Source: Sthenelais limicola (Eukaryota > Annelida > Polychaeta > Phyllodocida > Sigalionidae). From it: a DNA stretch of 64,000 bases. The stretch is from NCBI GenBank assembly GCA_942159475.1, contig OW804096.1, forward strand, positions 128,702,941-128,766,940, read 5' to 3'. A model generated the notes under the pieces. It did no database searches. It saw only the letters and a program-made list of their open reading frames with translations, and was not told the origin of the DNA. The position numbers and the translations under genes are program-made. Positions 1-11,088 of this stretch are shown in pieces. How positions within the stretch are numbered: position 1 is the stretch's first letter; each line of letters begins with the position of its first letter.

Positions 1-531
1 GAATAAAATAATGTTAAACTTATTTTTGGATATATGATGCGGGACACGGGGGAACATTCCCTGAAAAGTCCCCACCTGGGGACTGAATCTGACTGTCATT
101 TTCCACAAAATAGCATTTGTCTCTATTGGACTGTTCTGCAGCCCAAGTCAACAAAAATCACCAATTCAATAATCCACTTGGTGCCAAACCGCTGGAACAC
201 TCTTCCCATGGAGGCACATAAACTATCCAAAAGAAAAGACTTTACTAAATTTATGCAAGATCAGTAACCTCAACTGGAAAAATCTGTTGGATGGTAGGAA
301 TCTATTACTTTTGCTTTTACTTTTACTTATTGCCAACCTAAAGAATATCTAGCAATATTGTTTGCAGGGAATATAAGATATATTGTACAGGTTAGGTTAC
401 CATAGCAAACAGGTACATAATTTATGGAGATTCCAAAAATGTATGTATCAACAATCTTTTAATTTTGTTAGCAGTGGATTTTGGTGAAAAAAATTATCTT
501 TTCAGATCAGGACATAATTGACCTCTCGCCC
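1..531 (-). mobile_element. Partial copy of the TIR element family seen complete at 16870-17849
   Basis: Positions 1-85 match the arm at 16900-16985: a conserved stretch with gatatatgatgcgggacac, then the self-complementary block around ccccacctgggg. Positions about 335-525 match the reverse complement of 17400-17640, sharing gcagggaatataa, gtacaggt and gagattccaaaaat. The outer end of the element is cut off by the window edge and the middle has diverged. No intact ORF is present, so this is a decayed non-autonomous copy. Confidence 0.6.
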
Positions 532-2182
532 AGCGACTCCATGCTCCTCCCCCTCCCATGCATACCTAATTAGTAAACAGGTCGGACAAACAAACAGCTG
601 GACTTTGAGCAACCGACCCGCCCTCTAGAGGGCGGCATTAGCCCACTTCTAAACCTCCTTACGTTGCCCAAATAATCAGTGTCATTTCCCACTTATACAA
701 GACTCGTATGCATGGCCCTGTTTTCTATGTACTCCCATGTAAATGGGCACCATTACATCGTCTGTAAGGCAAGTCGTGTTCCTCCTGATGCCTTTTTATG
801 GGACGACTTATGTATAATATGGTACAGGAAAGTAGCAATTTTAAATATAAAAAGTGGCGTCCAATTTGTTTTGACTCCCACTCCTCTCGGACCTCGCACA
901 CACTGCACCTTCACTCACTCACATAGCTTCACCCACCCCAGTACCACACACTGCCCCTCCCGCTGCCTCTCACTGCCTGCCACTGCCTGCCACTAGTGTG
1001 TGTGTAGCCTTGAGGCAAGGCTACACACAGGTATTAAACGCTAACACATGGATTCTAATGCGACGGGAGGAGTGAAGGATGGGTGGGTGGTGGGCATGCA
1101 GTGTCATTCAAGGTGAGAAAAACGACAACTATAAGAACAAAAACAGAAAATAAAATAATATCCTGTAGGCCTATCTAGCGGGCTCAATTTCTGGACGCAT
1201 ACAGTAACCAGTATAATGCCATAGCTTTAGCATGGCAGAGCTATATCCAATCGCTCAATTCCTTCTTAAATCATCATTGTATATGTTAAATATATTCTCA
1301 TGTAAGCTTGTCCTTTTCTGTGTCATCTGCTGTATTTTTCTCCTATATACTAGTACTGTAGGCCTACATATTAACACATTGGATAGGCCCTATATTACCG
1401 ACTATTGATACATACAACCCATATCAATTTAAATCCTAATATTCATTCTTATTTATCAGCATTTTCTGACAGTTTTATTTAGATGTCAAGACGAATTTCC
1501 GTGGATGAAATCTACCATCTTTATGCGAATAATTAACAGCATTTGGTAAAAAAAGTGCATATATATTAAAGAAAAACATTAACTTTAGTGAAAATTGAAT
1601 ATTTAGAAGAGCTTCAGAAAATGTTAAAAAATGATTAAGAATCATGACACTATAAAATGCATAGTAGCTGTTAGTACTGTATTAAATATTGAATATCACA
1701 CATCCTTTAACACTTAAGTCCTAAGCCTTGTAATCAAGGGCATGTTTTATGTCCAAAATAATTTATATTAATCAACCAGTACCGTAAACAATTGTACCTG
1801 AAATCTGAACTCTCCTCTATTTACTTATTTCCGATTTCTTTTAAATCATGATATACTTTTTAAAAAATTGTTCAAAGAACTGGAACATGATGGTTTGCAC
1901 CTATAGGACAGTTACTTAAATGGAGTGTAAACTCATAAGAAATTAACAAATTAACAAATTAACATGTTTAAACACCACTATATACAGTTTTAGTCACATA
2001 GAACTATATTATAGGGGAAAGATTGAATAAATATGAATGGAAAAAAGGAATATAACCTTAGAGAATGAGATACTACAAACACTAGCACTAGAGAGATAGG
2101 CATGTTTGTCCAACCCTGGCACTGTATCCCTTCAGGTATGCACATGCATCTTATCTGTTTACCCCGTCCTGCCTCCTAATTG
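532..2182. other. Intergenic, no gene recognised
   Basis: AT-rich DNA with one pyrimidine-rich stretch at about 880-990 made of cactgcctgc-like short repeats. No ORF here resembles a known family and no exon with convincing splice sites was seen. Confidence 0.5.
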
Positions 2183-2194
2183 GTTACAGGACAG

Positions 2195-2480
2195 CAGCTG
2201 TTTACTTGCTCGGGGCAAGTAAAAAATGGCTCTGGACGAGCAAAAATTAAATGTTACTTGCCTGAGTGGGCAAGTGGAAATCTCTACGGCCCCGATTTCA
2301 AACCCCTGTTGTGATGTCTACTTACAATGAAACAAGATACATACAGATAAGTGTGATATTGTTTATAATTCTGCAAATAAATTTGGGCAAGTCAAAAAGG
2401 ATGTTGGGCAAGTAAATCTTGGCTGCCCCTTGCCCAATCGGCAAATGAAGCTGCTAGGTTTTTTTTTGAGCCCTGGGTAA
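2195..2480. repeat. Dispersed repeat with ACTTGC...GCAAGT hairpins
   Basis: Two short hairpins lie at 2201-2223 (TTTACTTGC, 5-nt loop, GCAAGTAAA) and about 2254-2275 (ACTTGCC / GGGCAAGT). Further single GGGCAAGT words follow up to 2450. A related cluster occurs inside a GLMP intron at 32650-32745, so this is a dispersed repeat, not a locus-specific structure. No coding potential is visible. Confidence 0.5.
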
Positions 2481-2582
2481 ATTAGTGGGTCAGCAGCCTG
2501 AAAAAGTAGGTCGGCGAGACATCAATTGTCTGTATCATGCACAGTGTGACACCTTTTTGAAATCTGGCATGGCATTAGATCA

Positions 2583-3050
2583 GGCTTGAAATTTTCAAAA
2601 ACCACCAGCTACAAGTTGGTAGACACCCCTGGTGGCTGGCAGCTGCAAAATTGAAAATGGCCGCCAACAAACAGTATATGCCATATCAAATGACTGACTT
2701 CTATGTGTATGACTTTAAGTAAGTCACTTATAGGTTGAAATACCAAATGAATGCTCTAGGCAGCTTTAGGCATAACATCGTGACCGGCTGGATAAAAGCA
2801 CCAAATTTGGCACAGAGGTAGGTCTGGGGTACTAAAAACATTTTTTGTAGGCACCTAGAAAAATTCCAATATGGCCACCCAAAATCGAACATTTTCCAAA
2901 ATGGCTGCCAATTCTAACTAAATCCTGTCTCCAACTACAAGAATATCACCGTTAGAATAATTTTGATGACACCTACCCCCCCACCTTTATATGGTCGATT
3001 CTCATGAGATGGTTCCAAATGGAAAATTGTCATTTTTACAAGTTTCAATA
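2583..3050 (-). mobile_element. Internal fragment of the 16870-17849 TIR family
   Basis: Positions 2583-2660 match the reverse complement of 17280-17350, including the stretch with ccagctacaagttggtag. Nearby tatggccaccca echoes the gggtggccatctt stretch at 17270. Neither terminal repeat is present. This is a decayed interior fragment; its borders are approximate. Confidence 0.5.
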
Positions 3051-3243
3051 GATCTTTCCTGTGTAGTCATGCATTATGATTAATGTTTCTATGCGATCAG
3101 ACTCTGTATTCTGAACAAATGCGTACCCACTTTTCCATACCTACTATGAATATTTAGGAAATTACAGCCTTAAATATGCTGAAAATATACCTTCCACCCC
3201 AAATATCAAATACATCATTCCTAAAATTAATTAAGATTACATA

Positions 3244-3291
3244 GAAATGTTTGTTTATTTATCCATATATGGATGAATAAACAAACATTTC
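3244..3291. repeat. 48-bp near-perfect palindrome
   Basis: The arms are 24 bp with one mismatch, centred on ATCCATATATGGAT (3261-3274), with GAAATGTTTGTTTATT on the left and its complement on the right. There is no loop. It may be the core of a small palindromic element. Confidence 0.8.
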
Positions 3292-3574
3292 CATGAAAAG
3301 AATCATCTTGGGTCCATGCGATCCTTTACGCCAGACCAGCTACTCATGCAGTACTCTCATAACACTACACAGTGGGGCTTCCTACAGCCAGCCCTTACCC
3401 AGGGTGGATGTTGTCTGTATGCCTAATTGGGAGGCTGAACACACAGTGGAGTGCCACTAATTTATGAGTGCAACTATGAGGAGTTTTTACCAATGTAGTA
3501 TTATCTCATATGTATGTTCAGTTTTATTGGGTCCAGCTAACCCAGGAAGCTAGGTGCCCCCCCCCCCCCAAAGT

Positions 3575-4135
3575 ACCACCAAGAGAGAACAAAGCAAACA
3601 CCAGCTACACTACAAAAGCTTCAAACAAAAGGTTAAACAAGCCCAGGCATAGTCTGGAGGACAAGGCAATGCACAGAAAGTAGACTATCCAAAAAGACTG
3701 AACGAGGCAGATGTTGATCAACATAAGAACACACCAACCAGTGGTTCAATCAAAAGGACAAGACTCAAAGCAGAAACCAAGCCCTGGAATCACCATTGAT
3801 GCACAAGATCAGACCCTTGCCAGATCCTATTGTCACTGCATCATCAAAGACAGAACCAAACCTCAATGTAGGATCTGTGACAGATTTAAAAAAGAAGACT
3901 ATCAGTCACATCCTGTCAAGCTGCCTGGAATTAGCAAATAAAGAATCTGCAGGCAATACAGCATTAAAACAGCTAAAAAATGGTATGAAAGTCATATCCT
4001 TTCTTACATCACTATTCATGCCCATTCATACAGAGAGACAAATCAGACATCATAATCAGTGTCAAAAAGGAAGGAAAATGCATGCTCTTTGACATTGCTG
4101 TACCATCTGACAGAAACACCTCAATCAAAGCAACG
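3575..4135 (+). pseudogene. Non-LTR retrotransposon (LINE) ORF2 C-terminal remnant, part 1
   Basis: Three overlapping reading frames joined by frameshifts give pieces typical of the region after the reverse transcriptase of many invertebrate LINEs. A zinc-knuckle-like segment CRICDRF (about 3871-3891) is followed after a frame change by ISHILSSCLELA (about 3904-3939). Next come PIHTERQIRH (about 4020-4050) and, after another frame change, FDIAVPSDRNTS (about 4087-4122). The order agrees with the family's C-x2-C...H-x3-SGC, then IHTDREI, then LIDVAVPSDRN arrangement. Frame breaks and a stop show it is dead. The RT core is not visible upstream. Confidence 0.75.
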
Positions 4136-4800
4136 AGTATGGAACAGGAGAGTGGGGTCTATGTCCGATGCTATACCCGAGCTTGTTTGACCCTGCTGGG
4201 AACCACAGTAAGGGGTCTGGTGGAGAAAATCGGGGAAAGGACCATAAAAGGCCATAAAATGCCATAAAACCCACATGTTCTGGCAAATTTCAACTCATTA
4301 ATTTATACAGAGAAATGGAAATATCACCACATTTAACATTGTTCCGATCTGATTTGAAGAATTACCATGAGACCATGGATGGAGAAATCATTAGGCTACA
4401 CATTGATATGTTTTAGGTGCTTCAAATCAAATCGGAAGATATGATCAAATAGAAAAAACTGATTGGAAATAAGTCAACAAATGAATTACTTCATGATACT
4501 GGCTCAGTTTTATTTTATTTTCACAAATTAGGTGTACTGGTCCCGAGCTATAGATGTTCTGAACCTGATTGTCAACTTATAAATCAGATTTATGCAATAT
4601 TTAAACAATAATGAAAGAAACTTCACTTGCACCTCCAAAACGGAAAATGAGAGGGGAGACTGAAGGCCCTTTAAGAACTTACAAACAACCTCGGATGAAA
4701 GGGGTGACCGCCTGGGCCATCAGATTCCAAGATAAGATGGGGAAATTTGTTACATCTTTCTGCCGACTCATGTGTCCCCACTCTCTTGAATTTACTCTTG
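4136..4800. other. Sequence interrupting the LINE remnant
   Basis: About 660 bp separates the DVAVPSDRN-like part from the next conserved block of the same LINE tail, which normally follows within about 20 residues. It may be a later insertion. No TIR, target duplication or ORF of its own was recognised. Confidence 0.4.
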
Positions 4801-4960
4801 TTGATCAAAGTGAGCGAAAAACTATCCCCCAAAAAGGACCTTGAAATCAAAATCACCAAAATGTGGGGTATGAAGGCACAGATAGTGCCAGTGGTTATTG
4901 GAGCGCTAGGACTGGTGAAGAAATGCCTAAAAATAGTTCAACAGAATCCTTGGCAAACTT
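4801..4960 (+). pseudogene. LINE ORF2 C-terminal remnant, part 2
   Basis: The plus-strand frame reads SEKLSPKKDLEIKITKMWGM followed by PVVIGALGLVKK, the block that closes the C-terminus of the same LINE family as 3575-4135 (KYKDLEIEI-RMW-VPVVIGALGTVKKG). Together the two pieces are one broken element in the same orientation. Confidence 0.75.
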
Positions 4961-5925
4961 TGCCTTGGTTCTGTCCCTGGGGATCTGGACCATTCTCATG
5001 CCACAAACCATGTGGATTATTGCTACAAGAAACTCCCCTTTAGTGCCTCAGTACCATGGTATGGACCCGGCTCTATAGGATGAGACACAGGAAGCATAAT
5101 CAGAGGCGTTCCTAGCTATTTCCAAGTGGGTGAGTTGGGGGAGGGGGGTGGGGGTCATGTTTGGTGTCATGGACCTTTTCCCCAGATTTATGTATGCATC
5201 ATACAAAAAGATGTTTACTTACAGTTTATAAACATCTCATACTGTTAAATGGTGACCAAAAAGTTCAATGATAATAAACAGTTTTAGGTCAATGATATAG
5301 GACTGCCAACAAGGACAGGGCCAGAAATGTGGAAACATAATTGATTGATCTGCTATGAGTGCCAACCGCACAGTAGAGTGGGGTCTGGGGGCATGCACAC
5401 CTGTGAATATCTTTGCAAAATGAGTGCTATTTTAGGCCCCTAAACATTAAAGTTATTTTGTTATTATTTTGTCCACAATGTGACAAAAGTCAACATACCA
5501 CATGCATCAGTTTCCAATTCATACTGCCACTTTATAGTAATTTACATTATGTGCACAATATAAATTAGGGGAAGACTCGGGACCTTTTATTATTTTTAAA
5601 TTTAAGCTAAGAGTGTGGAAGGCATGAATAGGTATTTTTTATATGGCCAAGACCCATACAAGAAGAAAGGGATATTGATATAGTTATCCCATTTTGTGCT
5701 TTGGGAAGCATGTCAATAAAAGCATTTGGCCGAATTTTAAACACTCTTTGTTCAAAGAGCAGTAACAAATTCCAGGAACAAATTGCTGTTAACACTTAGT
5801 ACCAGTATCTTATGTAATTGATGCCTTTCAATGGTGTCTGTTTCATCTTTTTTGATTAACTATTTTTAAACATTAAAGTATTATAGTGAACTACAGATGA
5901 TTCTTATACCTAATGGTATGATGGA
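4961..5925. other. Intergenic, no gene recognised
   Basis: AT-rich DNA with a short G-rich tract at 5130-5155. No supported exon, RNA gene or repeat border was seen. Confidence 0.4.
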
Positions 5926-5973
5926 GGTTTGTAATCGATTGTGACGTCCCAATGTGGAGATCGATTACAAACC
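5926..5973. repeat. Inverted repeat, 14-bp arms
   Basis: GGTTTGTAATCGAT at 5926-5939 pairs perfectly with ATCGATTACAAACC at 5960-5973 across a 20-nt loop. It could be the terminus of a foldback element. Confidence 0.75.
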
Positions 5974-6076
5974 AAACAGAGTGCTATTAGGTATTTATTA
6001 CATACTAAATCAACAAGAGAACTCAATTTTAATAGTATTTTACCTTACTTTCCATCAATCTTGTGGATATTCGGCT

Positions 6077-6100
6077 CAAATAGCACATATGTGCTATTTG
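6077..6100. repeat. 24-bp perfect palindrome
   Basis: The 12-bp half-site CAAATAGCACAT is followed directly by its complement ATGTGCTATTTG. The word atagcac recurs at 6110 and tgctatt at 5981 and 6201, suggesting a local repeat unit. Confidence 0.85.
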
Positions 6101-7574
6101 ACTTTTCCAATAGCACCCCTGAATAGTTCCCCTGAAATCACATACATATGTAATAATAAAGTAAATGGTGACACTAGCTACCTGGCCTGCAATAACCATC
6201 GTGCTATTACTATACAACACAGGTCCGGTAATCTTCTTGACGAAATGGCGCAGTGGCTTCCCTAGGGAATCCTGATTCTCCCATAGGCACAAGAGCGCGC
6301 CACCAATCACCTGGAGCTGCGAAATTAGTCTAGGAAAGTTGGCTCGATGTCCCGATTTCCTATGTTTTCGTCATCCAGGTGAAAAACCAATGCCAGATTT
6401 GACATCCTCAACATTTTTAAGAAGCAAAACGTCGGGGTTCATAGTGTCTATATTGTACTCGTAATCCACATGCCCTGATCTCCCAACGCATGTCTACCAG
6501 CTTCCAATGCTTAAGTCTTAACCCTTCTTCTTCGCACTCGGCCGTACGTCGGGTAAGTTCAGAGATGGTTTCTCACTCTCTCCCCAATGGGGCTACCGTA
6601 AGATTCGCAAAACATCAATGATCGTTTTGCGCCTTGACTTTACACTAAAATTAAACGATTTTGGAGGTTGGAGGATGATGGGCGGGATGGTGGGCAATGT
6701 CAACCTAGTACAAAAACATTCCATAGGCTATTTATGAACGTAAATAGCCCCGTCATTCCCATCAAATTGTGCTGATAGACCTACTCTGCCTGGTGCCACA
6801 TACCCCTAGACATTCGGCACCCTCCGCTTCTTCCCTGGAAGAAGTCAGAAATGACTCTATTGACCATCAAATCTGGTGCGCAGACAGACTAGGGTCCAAT
6901 GAAATTATTGTCTTTACACCCCACATATTTATCCACTCGTTTGCAATATTTTTCCCAGTGAGAATGTGTATCAATGCATGGAATACTCCTTTTAACGTCT
7001 TGGCTACAACTGAGTGTACTCGGATTTACGATTCCGTTATCAACACTTACACAACCCGTAATCTTTTTCACGGCACCATTGAAGCCAGGGATGTGGATCG
7101 CAGCCATCACACTCGCCTTGCTCGCATCACGCTTCCCTCCATTGACGCTAGGAGAAACTGACTGCATGCACAACAAGAAACTAACACTAGAGGCGACATT
7201 GCTGCCCCATATTCCGGTCTAGGCTACAAACTGCTGCTGTTGTTTTCCTAGGTAGAAACTCTGGGATTATTACACTAAAAAGCTAACGAAATATAGATTC
7301 TTCTGCTAAAATTTAAATGTCTGCTGGTCGTTGGGTTGGTTGAACCCATACGACCTCTGCAGACAGCTAAAAGCAAAACTTGACAACCCTTCTTTTTTGC
7401 TTTGTGGGAGACAGGGAGCCGGGAATCTCCCGGCTCTGCAAAGTTGTTTGCGACAATTTTTTGTACAATACAAATAGCCTTTGGCTGTTTCCGTTCATAT
7501 AACAAATACAGACTCAATCTTACTAAGCTAACCATGTAAAATCGTAATAATCTCGCTGCGGATACTTTCCTTGA
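6101..7574. other. Intergenic, no supported gene
   Basis: A 130-codon open frame at 6769-7161 (+) and overlapping minus-strand frames exist, but none shows recognisable domains, and composition does not differ from the flanks. They are treated as chance ORFs. Confidence 0.4.
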
Positions 7575-7925
7575 CTACGGGAAAGTAAAACCAGACAACG
7601 ATCTCTGTTTCTGTAGCTTTATTCCCCCCTCAGCACTTCTGACAGAAGGTGCAAGGTCAGACCATGACAGACAGGTATTCTGGGATAGTCACAAATACAA
7701 TCCGTACACAAACAAGGTGTGTAGATACACAAGATCAACATACACCCAGTACATGGAGAAGTGGTACAGGTGACAATACATCAACAATTGACAACAACAA
7801 AAATGATTAACCACACTGTGAGAAACATTAGTCCTGGTACAGGTGACAATACATCAACAATTGACAACATCATACACATTCTGGTGTAGAAAAACAGTAG
7901 ATAGGGTAAAGCTTGACATTTGAGA
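7575..7925 (-). mobile_element. LTR-like repeat, copy in minus orientation
   Basis: The reverse complement of this segment aligns with 9600-9915. Shared blocks are agctttaccctat, accagaatgtgt, a conserved aataaagct polyadenylation-like signal, gaaacagagatcgttgtc and a terminal ttttactttccc. This copy also carries an internal tandem duplication: acaggtgacaatacatcaac occurs at about 7767 and again about 80 bp later. The layout (poly(A) signal then a short conserved tail) is that of an LTR R/U5 region. No coding region of an LTR element lies between the two copies. Confidence 0.55.
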
Positions 7926-9489
7926 GACATTGGTCCTGCATTTTAATATTATAATGAAGTCCTATACTTTTAAAACGTTACCCAATACATGTGCAGAAAA
8001 CCTCACAGTGTAAATATAGTATGCATAAAATATGCAGGGGCAGATCCAGGGTGTCTGTGCCCGCCTACAAAAGAATAACGGGACCACAAACATTTCTTTC
8101 AGCGAGAGAATAGGAATGTCATTAAACTGATGAACTATAATATTTCCGTTCCCAACAATATTTCCATTTATTAATTACATAATATAAAGTATGTGCAGGC
8201 AAATAGCTTGTACAGTAGAAAGTTTCTCTTGATACAAAAATAGACACAATTGAGGACGAATGCTTATTATCTTGCAACAAAGGTTCCCATCCAAATGGCA
8301 CGCCAACATTCATTCTGTACAATAATAGTAGTTATGAGGTTTAGAGATAGTCCTATCAGTTTCTTTTTCTTTTTATATGAGGCTTAGCCATAGCCATATA
8401 TAATATATCATTTAGTTTAATATATAACGGTCCCGGCAAATGCATCCTGAGCATGTACGGTACCTGATATATATTGTAGGACCGGCTATACTAGTCTAAA
8501 TTACTAAAATGTTGAGGGTGAATATCAGTTAAAGTTGGATCTGAGGCAAACTTTTAATGGTAGAGAGATTTTGTCTGATGGCCCCCAAAAGTCACCAAAA
8601 TGCCTTTGAAACACTCACTTTGCTAAAGAAGAAAACGTACGTCCTTCCTGATCCTTCTGACTGTCAGTGGAAGTTTGTATTTTGGGTATGAATTGGTTGC
8701 CTCCATCTCATGGTTGTGGAGAAATTGGCTTTAAAGTAGAGTCCGCTTATAATATAATATATTTCACCAGACATTCCATTTTGTAGTTTTATATGTGACA
8801 ACCCCTTTATGCAACATTTTTGTCTTCCATTTTTGACAAGATTTTTGGGGTTCGTTTGGGTCCAAAGTTTCTGGTTACATGAGCTCTTTTCCAAAGAGAT
8901 TATGATTGTTTTTAGAATCACACATATATTATGGAATCACTGTGCTAAATATAGATACAAACATTGGCAAGAGGTCAATGGGATAAGTGCTTATTAATAA
9001 TTTATTTTATATAAGTTATATTTACTTATACATGTTGTTTTTAAATCAGCAACTTGATTAAGGGCCGGGCCAGCGCAATTCAAAATCAGGGAAGTTACTA
9101 ATTTTAGGGCTCCAAAGGGTATTTAAATGACATCATTATAGAGTAACTCTCTTCTTTAGTAACACTAATACATCCTTAAAAATGTGGATTTGTAATTAGA
9201 TTTTCTATTGCAAATGAAGTATCCACTATTTAGATTAAAATTATTCTGACGCTTTGGACCTTTTGTAGGCTGCCACCACCAAAAGTGTGTGTGGGTGGGG
9301 GTTGGGGGAGGGGAGGGGGGGACATGTCCCCCCGTCCTCGGTAGCAATGCCCCTGCTAAGTCAATCAATCTGGGACGGGCGAAAAACCCTGTAAGGGAAC
9401 CTGCAATTCTCCAGTATAAATAAAATCTCTAAAACCCCCCCCCCCCCAAAATTGATACACATGTAGTGGATATGAGGTTCGACGCAAGT
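7926..9489. other. Intergenic, no gene recognised
   Basis: AT-rich sequence with homopolymer and GT/G-rich low-complexity tracts at 9285-9332 and a C run at 9435-9448. Open frames at 8664-8921 (-) and 8809-8997 (+) show no family features. Confidence 0.4.
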
Positions 9490-9915
9490 CTAGTATGACT
9501 TGTTGTTTTAACTGTTATATAACCGGATCGGCCTTCAAGGGCAAGGTTGTAGCTACATTCGCTCAACCTTTCAAGCCTTTTGGATCTGTTCCGTTTTTAC
9601 CATAAAGCAAATGCCAGCTTTACCCTATTTACAGGTTATCTATCAACTAATTGTCTATACCAGAATGTGTGCTGTATTGCCTATTGTTGATGCATTTCAT
9701 ATCTCCTGTATCACTTATTCATGTATGAAGTGAATGTTGATCGTCTACATGTACACAACTTGTTTATGTACTGACTGTATTCATGACTACTCCGGAAAAC
9801 CTTTCTGTCATTGTCTTGGTTAGCCTGGCTGACCTTATACCTTGTGTGAGCACTGTGGGGGAAATAAAGCTACGGAAACAGAGATCGTTGTCCAGTTTTA
9901 CTTTCCCTTAGTTGA
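9490..9915 (+). mobile_element. LTR-like repeat, copy in plus orientation
   Basis: Diverged partner of 7575-7925 in the opposite orientation. The tail from aataaagctacgg (about 9865) through gttgtccagttttactttcc is the best conserved part. The inverted arrangement about 1.6 kb apart means they are not the two LTRs of one normal provirus. Two independent solo copies are more likely. Confidence 0.55.
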
Positions 9916-10385
9916 GAGGAACATCTAAGGGTTGTCTAAGTAATAGCACAAAGGTTAACCCGATACTCTATGCTACATCTCCTTATCAATCTGTGTTACA
10001 CTACGTATAACAGCACGCTGGACTCTCCCGCGACCTACCGCTTTTGAAAAAAGCCGCCACCGGCTCCTCTCTAAAATTGGAACAGTCGTACCCGTTATCA
10101 CGGTCACACGTACAAAGTAGAAGAAAAGGGAATTGCTGCTGTCTCTGCCAACGAAATAAATGCTCATTCAGCTTTGTGTCAGGTGTGAGAACTACCGTAT
10201 ATTAGTAAGCAACGATATTAGCTAGTGATTACTGGAACAATATTGTCTATATTCAATGCTAGAGTCAGGTATAGCTCGATAGGTCCCGTCGGGAAGATTC
10301 GAATGGACGGCCATTGCCGCGAAATATATCAACAAGCGCCGAAAATGGTGTCTCCCAATGCCGCCGCTGGCGCCACTGCATAGGC
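9916..10385. other. Intergenic, GC content rising
   Basis: From about 10270 the sequence becomes richer in G+C and CpG (words such as gccgccgctggcgcc) than its AT-rich surroundings. That is a property of many promoter regions, but no adjacent first exon could be identified. Confidence 0.35.
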
Positions 10386-10415
10386 CGCTGCTCAGTGCCT
10401 ACGCACTGAGCAGCG
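10386..10415. repeat. Perfect GC-rich hairpin, 13-bp stem and 4-nt loop
   Basis: CGCTGCTCAGTGC at 10386-10398 pairs with GCACTGAGCAGCG at 10403-10415 around the loop ctac. It lies in the CpG-rich segment. Confidence 0.85.
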
Positions 10416-10902
10416 CTAGGGGTGGGGGTCGGGTGGAGGTCGGGTGCGTGGACGGGACCTCGTCGGCAACTGTTTTTCTTTATTTATACAAGCAACTAGC
10501 CTAAAACTCAGATCCCAACACAACCCAATCCAGCGGTATGCTTTCTGGACGAGAGGCGACCAATGACCGCCTTAAGAAGGCGGTGCGCAAGCAGGCATAT
10601 TTCGAACCTTTCTGTCGCCCCGGGCCTTCACAGCCATGTCTCAGTACATTCCACAACTCAACCTGGCAGCGTCGTTTTCTTATTAAACATACCGATAGCC
10701 GACTTCCTTACCCAGAAATCGCAATGATAGGATGTCCTCTTCAAGTTTTGTCCGAAGAAATAATCGATCTACGCTGTAAAATAGATTTTCGAGTTTTCTA
10801 TACTAATCCTATGGGGATGCGTTGGGACTGCCGACCGCCATTTGCACCACCCCGTTGGAGCCCTAAGGGCACCCAGGCCAGGCTTATAGCATTGAGCGTG
10901 CT

Positions 10903-10930
10903 CCCCGCACACACGGTGGTGTGTGCGGGG
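10903..10930. repeat. Perfect GC-rich hairpin, 12-bp stem and 4-nt loop, next to a poly-G run
   Basis: CCCCGCACACAC at 10903-10914 pairs with GTGTGTGCGGGG at 10919-10930 around the loop ggtg. It is followed at about 10947-10968 by an uninterrupted G run. The open frame 10538-11065 (+) runs through both and has no recognisable domain, so it is not called as a gene. Confidence 0.85.
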
Positions 10931-11088
10931 ACGGGGCAGGAGAGGTGGGGGGGGGGGGGGGGGGGGGATCATTCAACAATCTGTAAGGTAAACGTCAGTC
11001 ACAAGCACCTCATTTATCACAGGAAAAAACATATTATGGGCGGTTTGATACTTCTGGACAACTAGTGTCACCATTTAATGATATCTAC

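Noticed and set aside
6769..7176. 130-codon plus frame and 95-codon minus frame
   Set aside because: Considered as possible missing DEG/ENaC exons or a transposon ORF; neither shows family motifs or splice borders in the right phase.
10538..11065. 175-codon plus-strand open frame
   Set aside because: No domain, includes the poly-G run and a perfect hairpin, and its end approaches the DEG/ENaC exons on the other strand; composition explains it.
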